Of a stretch of 64,000 nucleotides of DNA, positions 46,985 through 59,807 are shown one piece after another. The notes under the pieces are model-generated. The model worked only from the letters and a program-made list of their open reading frames with translations, was not told where the DNA came from and searched no databases. Where the stretch lies: contig NC_091665.1 in assembly GCF_042453785.1 (NCBI RefSeq), forward strand, positions 24,333,501-24,397,500. Reading direction: 5' to 3'. Numbering within the stretch: the first letter of the stretch is position 1; every line of letters starts with the position of its first letter. Made by a program: the position numbers and the translations under genes. Source of the DNA: Malus domestica. Lineage: Eukaryota; Streptophyta; Magnoliopsida; Rosales; Rosaceae.

Positions 46985-49505
46985 AACATCTTTGCCTGGT
47001 ACTTGTTTACCCTTGCTTTTTATATATCTTTTCTTTTTAAATTCTAATGTTGGGTTGGGTTTCTTGATGTTTATTGAGATGAAGGTGAACATAAAAATGG
47101 CAATTGAATGTTGAATTTTTTATTTAGCAATGGGATGTATGACTGGTAGTGTTTGGGTGAGAATTGAAGTTGAACAACTGATTTCTGGGTGCCCTAATTG
47201 GAATGGAAAAAAGGCGGTATTTTGAAAAGGCAAGAGCTTGATCGAATAGTGGTGTGATTCTGGAATGTTGAAGCCTTGAACTATAAATTTTGTTGCCGGA
47301 AAAATTCGGATATTAGATGAACAATTTGAAGTTTAAGACGGAGTATTAGATTTTAAGTAGCTGTGAATGATGATGATGATAGTGATGATACTTTCTGATT
47401 AATTGAAGTTTAACTTCTCGTAGATCGAAATGAGTTGAGTGACATGAAATTGTTAATATTGAACTGCGTAGTGTTCAAGAGCGATTATTCCATTAGAGGA
47501 TCAACTGGTGTAGCATCTTATTGTTAAGTAATTCGTATCTGTTGTAAACTTGTAATTGCCGGAGATCTTTAAATGCCTGAACTTCTAACTCAAATTTATA
47601 TAATCCGTAATTCTCAGTCACTTAATTCTAGGACACATTCCACATTATATGGCACGGTATAAATTGGGAAGAAGCTGCATTTCCCGCTGTGAATTTTCAT
47701 TTGTTTCAGTGATTTGACGTTCCGGCAAGCTATTGTCTTCGGATAAGCCTTCATGGTTTTAAAATGTGAAACCACAAAGCCTAACCTTGTAATTAGCTAG
47801 CATAGCAATGTAGATCATCTTTCCTGCCGGGGAACTCACGTATCTTTCTTGTGGCATATCAGGGGAAGGAGCAAAGGAGCTATAATAATCGTGGAAGTTA
47901 TAGTAATTACCAACAACAGTATCACTTGGAATCCTAAAGTTTGCACAAAGTAGTGAAAGTGGATTCGGTTTAAGCATTGCAGGAGAGCGGTGATCGCTCC
48001 CGTAGCAAATCGGTGAGAGGAGAATTTTAGTAGTGTTACTGTTATTTTTATCAATCAGATGGGTTCTCCAATCCCCCTCCTCTATTCAGATCTGGATCTG
48101 TGATCTTATACTTTTCTTTTTCTTACTAATAATGTAAGTGTTGCATTGATGGATTTTATGCAAATCTCATCATTTAAGTTATTTTGATTAGCTTGAACAG
48201 GATTGTTCGGTTCATTCGGATCTCAATTATTTATGTTACAGAAATTTATGATTTCGTTTGGACATAATCCTTGTGTTTTTAACAGATTGGTGAATGACCA
48301 GCTCGATGTTTACTCGAAAATGATAGGGTTTAGAGGAGTTCTGTAGAAATCAAATCAACATAACGTTCATTACATTATGTTTGGATGAAGAAATTTAAGA
48401 TTACTAAAGAATTTTAAAATGGCGGGACTTTATTTTCTAGAATTTGTGAATTTTCTTGTTTGGTTAACTTAAAAGAACATTGGAATTGAATACAGAATTT
48501 GTTATTTTTAAACTCTCAATCATAGAAATTGAAAAATGACATTTATTTACATTGAATTTAAACTTAGGAAATTGAGGTTTCAAATTCCAAGTTTTCTTTC
48601 ACTCAGAAATTCTAAATTTGTATGTTTATGAATCCAAACAAGAGAATTAATACATATCAATTTATAAATTCTAACTTTTACCCAAATTTCAAATTCCAGG
48701 TTTGGTTTTCCATTCTATTTTTGCAATGGGGTGTGCTATCCACACACCCCTTGTTGATTTATGTTCCTTGATCTTCCTCAATTTATTCAATCCGACAGTC
48801 GAAAATTATAAGGGTGTGCGAGAAGTAAGAAAGGGTGTGTAAATGTCACACCCCTTTCGCAATATGGAAGCAGTCCATGGTAAAAGATGCATCTCAATGG
48901 ATCAAATTGACCGAAAACAAAATAGCTAAATCGAACGGATACCCAGCCATCAGCATTCTAAAAACTGAAAAAAAATTGTTTAAAAATCTTGGATTTCGAA
49001 TTAAATCTTGATTACAATGCTGTAAGTGTATAGAACAAATGAGGCAAGAATTGAGTGAATTGTGAGAAGCCAATCCACACAGTAAATCCGAAGAGGGAGC
49101 AACCGAAAAGTGAATGCAAATCTATGGTTGCTTTTGCAGCTGCAGAAAGCACCTGCCAAAAGCTACCAGAAGATATGTCAACATAAGCTAGCAACCAGAT
49201 GCCGAAAGTCACTCCCAATCAGGGGAGTGCCAGCAACTTTGCTTCGACAAACCCCCAGTATGCCAAAAACGGGAGATAGTATGCCTAATGACAAGGTGTA
49301 TACGCCTGGGGATAGCCTGAAGTCTCAACTAAAATGGGTCAGGCTTTCAATTTTCTATTGAGTTTGAAAAAATGAATTCAAATCGAATGTGAAAACCCTT
49401 TGACAAGTATCCGAAATCTTCAGAAAATAACAACGAAACAAAACAGATTGACCTTTTTGGCTTGATGGATCCGAGATCTTGACAAATAGAATCTTCAAAC
49501 CTATG
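46985..49505. other. Region between the convergent DUF1279 and UBC23-like genes
   Basis: About 2.5 kb. The left part is the 3' UTR of the DUF1279 gene. The right part (about 49000-49505) is probably the 3' UTR of the UBC23-like gene read on the minus strand. Between them is AT-rich DNA with a family A MITE. Open frames at 47759-48054 (minus) and 49012-49218 (minus) have no recognisable domain. Confidence 0.55.
48728..48854. mobile_element. Mutator-type MITE, family A, copy 2
   Basis: ggggtgtgctatccacacac at the left, reverse complement ggggtgtgacatttacacac at the right, with the same core as 4912-5057 (cttgatcttcctcaatttat, tccgacagtcgaaaat). Target repeats ttttgcaat (48719-48727) and tttcgcaat (48855-48863) match at 8 of 9 bases, so this copy is probably older than copy 1. 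Confidence 0.85.
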
Positions 49506-52500
49506 CTACGATTGTTGCAGATGCTTAAATTCTTGACAATTAGCTCCAACCTCACTCAGGGCCGAGAAAAGCTTTGGCACAATCTTAGCTAACATCAACT
49601 TGAAACCAACCGAAGTTGAATTTACATCACTCTTATCACTAAGAGAGGCATCTTTAGTGAGAGAACCAATCGAATAGCCTTTCATGTATGCATCGCAGGC
49701 CTTCAAGATATAAAAACCACGCCTCCGGAAATGGTCATTGACGAGCTCTTCAAAGTCCTAGACATGCCAACAATACTATTACTAAACTTTATTGAGTCAA
49801 AGATAAAAACAACATATAGGACTTTCTTTGTAAAATTACCAGACAACATAAAACGTGAAGAGCATTCCCCAAGTATTTAGCAAATGTAAACAAAACATCA
49901 AGTAGATTCAATATTTTCATGGTGCCATGTAATGCATACAGTTCACTTTTTTATCCTACCATGTACGGATATTGCTCATATACTTCAAGGGGTACACCCA
50001 ACTCAAACGGAAAAGATTATATGAACAGATTGAGTAATATCCAACTAATATAGAACCCCTATCACCAAAATTTTTTTTTTTAATGAGTCATAGATATGAG
50101 GAAACGATCATTTATGATGCACACAATGAAATAGAATCTTATAACGGAACAAGATAAAAATTGAATATTCGATATCTGATACATCACCTTTGGTGGCCTC
50201 CGAATAAGATACATCATTGTCTTGCAGTTCAGTAAGAAAGTATTCTCATTGTAGGACAATGAATTTTTCTCTCCTTCAGCCGTCCCAACCTGCTTATCGT
50301 AGCCCGCTTCATTAAAATATGGCTTAGAATTTAGCACCAACCCTTGGAGCGAAACAAGAACTTGAAGGATGCTAGAAGACTTTGGATCCCATACTTCATT
50401 CCCTCTGCCAGTCCAAGTATTCAAAAGACTAAGACACACTTTGCCTTCTTCATATAGATTTGGATTTATCCGCCAGCCACCAGAATGATAGTATGCTGTC
50501 TGTAACACAGAAATCCATTCAGAAAACAACAGATAAAGGCTCTCTTTTTTTTCTCTTTTTTTTTTTGCATCAAATCCAAAAAACATATGTTGTGAAAAAA
50601 AAATGATAATATAGCCAAAGATTAATAAATAATAAAAAGTAGTTCTAACCAGAGGAACATCAGGGTACTCTGGAGGGAGGTGAAAATCAAAAAAGAAGAG
50701 GCCATCTTGGTAAGGTGTCCCATAAGCCCCAACTATAACTGCCCTCAAGAGATCCATTCGATCTTCATAAACTCGTACACAAATCCCATCTGTTTAAAGA
50801 TTTAGTGTTAAAATCAAGTGTTTCTAAAATGGGACAGATAGTGATCGTCAAAATAAGAAACTGAACCCTTACCAGGAAGGTTATTTTGAAGGATGTTCCA
50901 ATCTTGCTGAACCTTCTTAAACCACTTTCTTCCACTGGTATTCTGTAAGTATCATTTAATGTGAAAAACAGGTTAGAAGTATGAGGACAGTTGACCTATT
51001 AATAAGGCCAGAATAGAATGACAGGCTTTAGTCGTCGCGGCAAACCAATTTTAGAAAATTAATATAAAGCCCATTGCAAGAAAAATAATTATTCAAATAC
51101 TCTTAGACAACTTCTTTATCATTAAGGGCACCTCTTTTATTATTAAGGACATTTGTTTAATTCAAAACCCTCATGAAGTGTGACTCCTTTTTTGTTTTTT
51201 GTCCTTAAATAATAAGAAAAATGGTCTTAAGTGTTTTTTGATTAAAAAAAAAAAGTTTTGTGAGACTTTTTATTAGTTCTCCGTAACAATTTCCAGTTCA
51301 TTAGTCCTCATATGTCAAACAAAATATAAAGCAGGAACAGAAACTGGAAAATCAAATAGACAAATATATCTAACCACTTTATTTTCATTTCTTCTTTCTC
51401 GTCTTTAAAGGAAAAATATGTATCCTTGACTAGCCTATTATACCTAATCTATAAAAGGTCCATGCTACAGAACGAGGATCTTCAAGAATACAAAGCAATA
51501 TTGGGGTTGAAACTAATATAGAAACAATACCTGCCCGGCTGCACAAAGGAAATGATGGTCCAAAGGATCTTTGGCAATATCAAAGCGTTTGAAACTGCAA
51601 GCGTCATCCTTACTGCATTCTATAGAATCTGATTCTTCAGTCTTTAAGTTGCATAGAATTTCTGCTGCATCTAACATTTCTGTAGCCTGTGGGGTAACAT
51701 GTTTCTCTTCTTCCTTATTTATTTCTAGACCATAAGGATCCACCACATTAGATTTCTGAGAGCTGGAATCTTCACCATGATCTCTTCCCTGAGCAATTTC
51801 CACTTCCCGAGGCTCAACTTCACCTTCGCCCTCACCTTCAGTATCCAAAGAATTTGAATCCAAATTCCTTTGTCCTCTTGAGAATATACCATGTGCCAGT
51901 CTGGTAACGAACTTAAGTGCAGCCAAGGGAACAGCCAATGCCGGGTTCCTCCCAGAATTATTCTCTCCACTCTCTTCAGCTTCAAAATTCATCCCAATGG
52001 CATTTTGTAGCTGAACTTCCTGAACATCAACAACTTTCTCATCTTATTCAACAATAAGAATCAAACCAAATAAAGTATATTTAAGGTCTTCTCTATACAA
52101 ATATACTCTAAGAAAAGAATAAATTCATCTTAAAGAAGAATCAGTTTCCCAATATGATGAATTCAAGTAACCAGAATCGGTTTCCCAATACAAGTACCCA
52201 GTCTGTCACTTTAATATTACTTTAAAAGCCAATAAACTCAAAAACTCATGTCCTTAAAGAGGGAGGATTACAATTAGGCCTAGTGGCCCAAAGCTCCTCT
52301 TTTCCAGATGAAATAACCATGTAATTATTTTTTGGGTAGGTATATGATTGTACATATGGTTAAACATACAGCTATTTCAAACAGAAACAAACCTCTTCTG
52401 TACTCGCAGGGGCAAATAGTGCAGGCATCTCATCATCATTAACCGTTTCCCAACTAGCAGCATCACTAACATCACTTCCAGCACCGATGGAGTCATCATC

Positions 52501-55236
52501 ATCAGCTCGGCCAACAACATAAATTGCTTGAGGTCCAACCTAATAACAAATCAAAGAAACGAGAAATACATTGGAACACTTCCATAAAATTTGACGTACG
52601 ATTGTATTTTGAAAAACAAGCACAAATTTAGTTGTCTTTATGCCAGAGCAAGGTAAAACAACCAAGAACAAAAAATATCTTGTGATCAAACAATAATCCA
52701 AACTAATATCTTCGAAAAAGATCCCAATTTTGTTTTACACCCACCATTCTCCGAGCAGCTGCTTACCATAAGAAGCTTCCCATAAGTTTCTACTCTTTTC
52801 TCTCATACTCTATTGAATCGAAGATTTATATGACATGGTTTACATCCCTCCCTTTGACTAGATTCTTTCATCCTAATCAATATAACTAACAATTCCACTA
52901 CAAGATAAACCACTCTTAAAGTCTTTTTTGATTTCATTTCTGAGGCGCAGAATGGGCTGGATGCCCATCAGGAGTGGAGCCCTCGGGTAAAAGGACTTCC
53001 GAGAACTAGAATTTTTAAGTGGACTTCAAAAAGTAAACCGAACCATTTTATGGGGAGGAGAGGTTAGAACTAAGAAGTAATAGTGATGATGTTATCAATT
53101 TAATAATTCTAAGTTATTGATACAAAGTTTTATGTTGATTGACAGCCAAAGCGTGAACAAGAAAACAAGAGTGACAATATGAAATTAGGCAAATGAACAT
53201 ACCGTAGAAACCATCCCGTCAGCCCATGTAACTTCAATATCCCCATTCTTAAGACCAGTTATATTTCCAACCCAAGAAAGATCAGAGAAGTCCAAACAAG
53301 CTTCATCACTGGATAGATCTTCCTTTTTTGTAGAAGTGGAACTAAGATCACTTGGTCCGTTTTGTTGCTTTGGTTCCTCATCTAAGTCTGTCCCTGAAGC
53401 AGTTTGTGCAGAGACAAAAACTGGCAACAATCTGACAACAACATCCCCATAACAGTAATCATAATCCGGATGCCCCTCAAGCTCATAGACACTCACAACT
53501 TCCTCCTTCTCAAACTCTCTAGGATCTTCCGGTCTGGAAACTGGCTTTAACCACCTCACACAAGCTGTTCTCTCCTTGGCATTGACACTTTTCACAAGCC
53601 CAACACGCCTAGCTTCATAAGCATCATCACCATCATCAGACGCCTTCTCCACCACATACTGTTCAGCAACAAATTCGTGATCACCCGGACTATCAAGCGG
53701 AATTAAATCTTTTGAGTCCAGTTTCAGTTCTGTTGTACCATCCTGCCATGCCACATCAACTGTCGTCTTGGTATTGACAATCAAAAAGGATCTTTCAAAA
53801 TTTTCTTCCTTCCGTGCCTTCTTGTCTCTCCTAACCACAACTTTGCGGATCTTTTTGCGATGAAGAGGCCAGGTTTCATGAACAGGCTCCTTTGAAACAG
53901 ACAATAAACTATTACACAAACTAGATTCAACAGATGTATTCCTTCCAGTATTTCCATTGTTTCCATCTAATACAGATACTGGATCGATATCCATGGATTC
54001 GTGATTGCCATTTGGTTCATCTAGCGCACTCTCTTCTGAATCACACTTACTACCCATTTGAGTAGGTTCTAAGTCACTGCTTACAGAATCATGAAGTTCT
54101 AAATTTGATGATCCCTTGTCTAACGGAATGGAAGATGATGACACTGATGAGGGAAGAAGACACCAATCACCCAATTGCCAAGTTGCATGTGTAAAACAAG
54201 ACAATAATTTCAAGTTCTTGGGAATCTGCTCTTTAGCAGGTGCAGTAGAAGAATCTGGCCCACAGCCAGCAGAAGCTATCCAATAAATTAATACTGAAGC
54301 AACTGTAACCTTAGTAACAGTACCTTCCACACGATTAGGTTTCCACAAGCCAGATAGCCACCTAGCATTCTTGAAAACTGACGATCTTGCCTTCACACGC
54401 TGCCCTGGGTAGTAAGGGAAATGCACATCCTCAAGGATATTCTTGGCAACAGGTTTCAGATCCATTGGCTCTGCTTTCATGATTTTACACACAGAACCAT
54501 CATCAAACAAAACTGTCACATTATCATAAACATCATCAATCCTACCTAGCCAGGGACCAAGGACCACATAATCACCCACGGTGAACTCCCTCACACGTTT
54601 TAATTCGTTGGATGAAAGGTCTTTTATGACTGACCCGTCAGGAGCTAATAGATCAACAGAGATATTGACATCCACCACAACACCAACTTGCCCGGTTGGG
54701 TCAGAAGCAGCAGCAACAAAATCCCCATGTAAGAACCCTCGATCAACAACTGTTAAATCATTAATGTTTTGGGTTGACTCAGTCTCATCCGTCCAAAGTA
54801 CTCGAACCTGGTCAGCCGGAAGGGGACCAGTCTTATCATTACTACCATTTTTGTTCTTGTCACCATTCCCATGAGTGGTATTATTGTTATTACCACCTTC
54901 TTCCTCATTCTCATCATCGTCGTAGTCATCATCTTCATCGTCATCCTCGTCATCAGTGATGCTACTATCAGAATCTGAATCACCAGCTACCTCAGTCACA
55001 ATCCCAGTCATACCACTCTTGCTCCTGACGACATCTTGTCTATAAATATATGGGGTATTGTTAATGTTACTGACAGTCTCACTTAACTTTTTAACTTCAT
55101 TACTTTCAGTATTTACATTTGAATCGCAAAGAACTGTGCTTGTTGAAGAATCAACCCGGCTCAACGAAATATTATCGTGGTCAATAGCAGTAGGCTCGTC
55201 ATCTTTAAAAACAGTGTCATGCTCCTTGGTTCCCAT
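49506..55236 (-). CDS. UBC23: Large E2 ubiquitin-conjugating enzyme, UBC23/UBE2O type
   Basis: Seven coding exons on the minus strand: 55236-53203, 52539-52393, 52019-51531, 50942-50873, 50789-50650, 50499-50188 and 49757-49506, giving 1147 residues. The C-terminal UBC fold is whole: WFKKVQQDWNILQNNLPDGI, MDLLRAVIVGAYGTPYQDG, FHLPPEYPDVPL, the HPN-like NPN at 972-974 and catalytic Cys982 in GKVCLSLLNTW. The first exon (678 residues) is the large substrate-binding part, with repeated SH3/Tudor-like strands (QVRVLWTDETES, GDYVVLGPWLGRIDDV, VDVAWQDGTTELKL, GDIEVTWADGMVST) and an acidic run near residues 90-115. Such enzymes can act as E2 and E3 together (UBE2O). PHO2/UBC24 is a shorter relative whose N-terminus, as I remember it, is different, so UBC23 fits better. 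A 5' UTR intron (about 55270-56101) precedes the start exon. It follows AMS in Arabidopsis too. Confidence 0.92.
51101..51232. mobile_element. UBC23: Possible MITE in an intron of the UBC23-like gene
   Basis: cttagacaacttctttatca and the reverse complement of the right end (cttaagaccatttttcttat) are imperfect inverted repeats, each followed by attaagg.cac-like bases. No clear target duplication. It lies in the intron between the exons 52019-51531 and 50942-50873. Confidence 0.45.
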
Positions 55237-56125
55237 CCAAAATCTGACAACAGGCGATAAATGTGGTACCTAACGTCAAGCTGAAATCATATACAACCCA
55301 AACGAATAGCAAAATTTTGAGATTTATCATCTTCTTAAGAGAAAGGAAACACATTTTTATCATTGATAATTTATCAACTTAATCATAAAGCTAGACTCAT
55401 ATGTTTCAACCTTTAAAACAGCTTCTGGGCAACCATAGAGTTCTACGTATTACTACTTTTTTAACCAAAAAAGTGAGTTACTTAAAAAAGTTCCTGTTAT
55501 AAAAAGAGTCTAATAACATCAGATTAACACATAATCCATGTGACTACCTACTTCTCAGATGGAAAACCAATACTAAACTACAAGTCTACACCGAAAAGTT
55601 TCAACCCGGAAAAACTAGTTCAACAAGAAGACACATGTCCAAATACATGATATTCATCCAACATAAGAAACTTAATAATTAACATCAGAATCCAATCACA
55701 ACAAGCTAAGAAATATTCACAAGCACAAACCAAGGCGCGAATCCGATAATAACGTGGAACCCAATATTCCAATCGGATTCAACAACATAGAGGATGATTT
55801 GGGTGCACAAAAAAACCAATTTTATCAATGAAATTGCAGCTTAGAAAGCCGAGAGCAGCTCACATTTAGCAGACAAACCCAACAATCAAACAATACAAAT
55901 GGCAAAAGCATAATAGAAAAAACCAATATAAAATATCATCTCTATTAGATTGTGTGTTTAATCATGGATTTCAATCCAACCCATTTGAAATCGGAAGTAA
56001 ATGAGAAAAACGATGAAAATTAATCAAAATAATAATTTTAAAATGGAGCTTGGAGCTACATGTAATTAGATGATTGCAGGAGGGGTTATGTGAGAATATA
56101 CCTGAAGAAATCTGGGTGCTCGATG

Positions 56126-56150
56126 AGAGAGAGAGAGAGAGAGAGAGAGA
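56126..56150. repeat. GA microsatellite in the 5' UTR of the UBC23-like gene
   Basis: gagagagagagagagagaga lies in the presumed first UTR exon (about 56102-56230) of the UBC23-like gene. On the transcribed strand it is a CT run, a common feature of plant leaders. Confidence 0.8.
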
Positions 56151-56352
56151 CTCTGATGGAGGAGGAAGACGACGGAGAGAGAGAATGGGAAGAGCCTTTA
56201 GATTTTTTGAACGGAGGGTATAAAGCTGTGAGCTGGAAGGGAAGCAGCATAAGGGGTATTCTCGTAATTCGGATGATGTTGATTTGAGAGAGGCTTCTAT
56301 TTAAGAAAAAGATAATAATGACATTTTAAATTCTGTTTCACCTCCAGATTTT

Positions 56353-56568
56353 GGACAAGGATTGTCTGAACTTCCACTTCCTCTTCTGTACTCTCCTGTT
56401 TGTGTGGTTACAGTTAAACCACGTCAACATTTTCTATTACTTTTTATTTTTGTCTTATTATCTTTATAAAAATATATATATAAAATGTTAACGTGGCTTA
56501 ACCGTGACCACATAAAACAGGAGAGCACGGGAGGGCACCAGAAGTGGGAAGGCAGACAATCCTTGTCC
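56353..56568. mobile_element. Mutator-type MITE with inverted repeats of about 85 bp
   Basis: The left arm ggacaaggattgtctgaact ... ctctcctgtttgtgtggtta ... ccacgtcaacatttt is inverted in the right arm (reverse complement ggacaaggattgtctgcctt ... ccacgttaacatttt). A perfect 9-bp target duplication, ccagatttt, flanks it (56344-56352 and 56569-56577). It lies just upstream of the UBC23-like gene's transcribed region, in the divergent promoter interval shared with TRAPPC2L. Confidence 0.92.
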
Positions 56569-56579
56569 CCAGATTTTTT

Positions 56580-58071
56580 TTCCCCTCTTAATTAATTGGG
56601 GAGGTGAACCTGTTATTTTCTATTTTTATTAATTTGTAACCAGAAAAACTTCACAACTCACCCTAGAATAAACAAAAATATATATTTTTTTAAGAAACTA
56701 AGAGTATATGACGTTTTACTGCAGTGACGGAAAACTATAATATTTATGCACTTTGGTTTAGGTACGATTTCCATCGATCCATCTACCCTTAACATTTAAC
56801 AATTTAATCTACTAACCTTATCGTTTGTCAAAAAAAGAGTTAAGATGGAAATAAAAAATTCAATTACGATTGTTGTTCACCCATATATACGGTCAACGTA
56901 ATAAGAGAAGACAAGAAAGAGAAAGAAATACCATTTCTAGATTTTTAAAACCAAATACTTGGTCAAGCAATGGTAAGGGAAATAGAACATAAGACATCAA
57001 ATGCACGATAGATGTTTTAATCTACAAGTTAAGAAGTTATATACTTAAATTGGGTGTTAGGGTTTGTAAATTATAATATACAAATATACTTTCAAGGCTT
57101 CACCCCCTATCATCATATATCAACTGAGAAAACTCTCATTTACTAGTTTGATGTGAAAATGTCATCTTGTATTCAAATTACAATTTATGCCATTTATTAT
57201 GTATTTTTTATTGCATATTTTCTTTATAAAATTACAACAAAACTAAGATCCAAGAATGTGATGACCAAGGTTACCAAAAATTGTATTGAAAATGGGGGTA
57301 TAGATGGTATATGCCTTTTGAGAAAAGACCATTAAATTAATTTCAATTTTTTTTGTTGGAAAATTAATCAAATATTAATTATGATTTGAATACTTGAAGA
57401 CTTGAAGCAAAGAAAATTGATTATGCTTTGTTTGGACAATGGGAGAATAGTGAGGGATTGAAGGACAAGGCAAGGTAGCCTTTTCTTGCAAGGGAGGATT
57501 GATTCAAGGTCTACAAATCATCCTTTAGGACAAGCAAATTACCATTCTATTTTTTATAAATGTTTAAGCCTATTGAATTTTTTTTTTCTCTTCTAACAAT
57601 TATGGTTTATAAAACTTGAACTTAAAGTTTTTCTTAGAAAAGTGATAACGGATAACCCTGTAAATCAAATGATCATATTTTCGTAAGAAATTAATCATAG
57701 ATTAAAATCTTCATTTTTCACCACTATTAAACACAACATTTGCTAGAAAAAGAGGTTTATTGCCAATTATGTGATAACCTCAAGGCAATGGACAACCCTA
57801 ATACGGTCATAGTTTTATTTTTTTTCATTCCAGTATCGTACTTAAAATCTTCAGCTTTATTTTTCTTTCTAAACTTTCTGTATGGGCCTGAGGCCCAAAA
57901 CAATGCGCTGTAAATGTAGTTAAACCCGGGGAGATGTAGACGGTCTAGATCCACCAACCCGTATATAGCAAACGACGTCGTAGCTAACTCCCGGGACCGT
58001 GGAAACGCGGCATCATATCGCTCTCATCTCACCACTGAAGCAAAACAAACGGGGAAGCCGAGCCGGAGAAG
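56580..58071. other. Divergent promoter interval between the UBC23-like gene and TRAPPC2L
   Basis: About 1.5 kb of AT-rich DNA with no recognisable gene or repeat. The last 150 bp before the TRAPPC2L ATG are GC-richer and contain acgacgtcgt (around 57972), a palindrome with an ACGT core of the kind bound by bZIP factors. Confidence 0.5.
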
Positions 58072-59807
58072 ATGATCGTCTGCGTTGCCGTCGTCGGCCA
58101 CCAGAACAACCCACTTTACATTCAAAGCTTCACCGACGCCGATGACGCCCTCAAGCTCCACCACATCGTCCACTGCTCCCTCGACGTCGTCGACGAGCGA
58201 GGTAAACAAAATTCAAGATTCGGATATGGGTCTGGGTCTACGTTACTTTTGAAATTCTTACTTCTGGGTTCTGCTAAATAGTTTTGATTTTGCTGTTCGA
58301 TCGAATTAGAAATGCACTAAACACTGAAATCATTTTTGGGTCTGCTTTATTTAGCTGAAAAATTAGACCTTTGAATGTTGGGTTTGTGTATTTTAGTTAG
58401 AATTTATGTAAAGTTTGTGTATTTTTGTGTGATTTTGTAGTGAACAATCCGAAAAAGTCCGGGCCAACATTGAATGAGACATTCTTGGGTCTGCTGTATC
58501 CAACTGAGAATTACAAAGTGTGAGTACTTTTGTTGTGTATGTTTAGCATGAATGTATTGATCTTTGGTGTTCTTATATGGTGATATTGTTTGCAGGTACG
58601 GCTATTTGACTAATACAAAAGTGAAGTTTATCTTGGTAACTACTGATCTTGATGTCAAAGATGCCGACGTTAGAAATGTGAGTATTGCTCTGAGTGTTGC
58701 ATCTTTCTGAATTACTCATTTTCTGAAAAATTAAACATGATGCAGCATTCACTCAGAAATTTTCATCAATGCTACGATGTTTTCCAACGTAAATTAGTTG
58801 CTATGTTTATATGCATACTTCTGAAACAAGGTTTCCTTCTTTTTTTTTTGGGAAAGGACAAGTGTATAGGAAGAAATGGAACTCCCGATCATATTTAGGG
58901 CACTGGAACTTCGGAGGACTGTGTAGATTTAAGCGGAATTAGACTGATGAGAGTTGTGTTTTGTGTTTACTGTTTTTGTTTTGTCATGGAAGACAAATGC
59001 AAGATTTCTTTTGTCATCTGAGTGGCAAATGGATGTTAAAGATTCCACTTTGCAAAACTTGCTTCTTGTAGGTGTATAGCCACTTAGCCAGTGGAATGCA
59101 AATTGATTTCTCAGTTTTTGCTTCCTCCAGTGAGAGAATGTTCATAAAGCAGTCATGACTTCGTGCTTATGTACATAAAATTGATTAAAATTTGGTTCTC
59201 ACCAAAGATTGATTGAAGTCATATGGTTTTCAGAGATTGAAAACCCTCTTAATCCACCTTAGTTCATGTATAGTTTGGAAATGAGATGCGAGAATAAGTG
59301 ATATAAAATATTGCGACAGTAGTTCCCTTGACAAGAAATGCAGATGTGACAAATTTACCCGAACGTTTTAACATGTTTATTTCCCGCCATCATGTACTTC
59401 TTAAACAACTGTAGGCAGACGTTATGTTTCTTGAGAATATGAATTCTTGAATTATTTGGATGGGATTTTCTATGGTGCTCTGGAGTATGGGTTACGCCGA
59501 TTGTTTAATTGGTTATGATTCACTATTCTTCCATTTTGATAGTGTGGGTGGCCGCTAGTTTTCGTAAGTGCTAAATATGTTCCATGGTATGCTATCTTTA
59601 GTGAGTATTGTCTATATATGCAACAAGGTTTGGATAATCCCCCTAATTGGTTTATTTGTGTTATAGTTTTTCAGGAGATTCCATGCCGCTTATGTGGATG
59701 CAATTTCAAACCCGTTTCATGAGCCAGGTAAAAAGATAACCTCGAAAACCTTTGCAGAAAGGGTGAGCACAATCGTCAAGTCGTTTGGCATGAGTTCAAC
59801 CGGGTGA
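58072..59807 (+). CDS. TRAPPC2L: Trafficking protein particle complex subunit 2-like protein (TRAPPC2L)
   Basis: Four exons: 58072-58201, 58441-58519, 58596-58677 and 59667-59807, giving 143 residues, the usual family length. The product is a small longin-fold subunit of the TRAPP tethering complex, which activates Rab/Ypt GTPases in ER-Golgi and Golgi traffic. The sequence starts MIVCVAVVGHQNNPLYIQSF, followed by ALKLHHIVHCSLDVVDERV, TFLGLLYPTENYKVYGYLTN, TKVKFILVTTDLDVKDADVR and a final FFRRFHAAYVDAISNPFHEP helix region, all typical of Sedlin-like proteins. Intron 3 is long (about 990 bp). The gene is convergent with RPN3, about 790 bp apart. Confidence 0.95.

Noticed and set aside
49012-49218. 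A hydrophobic 68-codon minus-strand frame downstream of the UBC23-like gene
   Set aside because: It looks membrane-like by composition (MGVTFGIWLLAYVDISSGSF) but has no family match I know, no splice or promoter context, and lies where the UBC23-like 3' UTR is expected.
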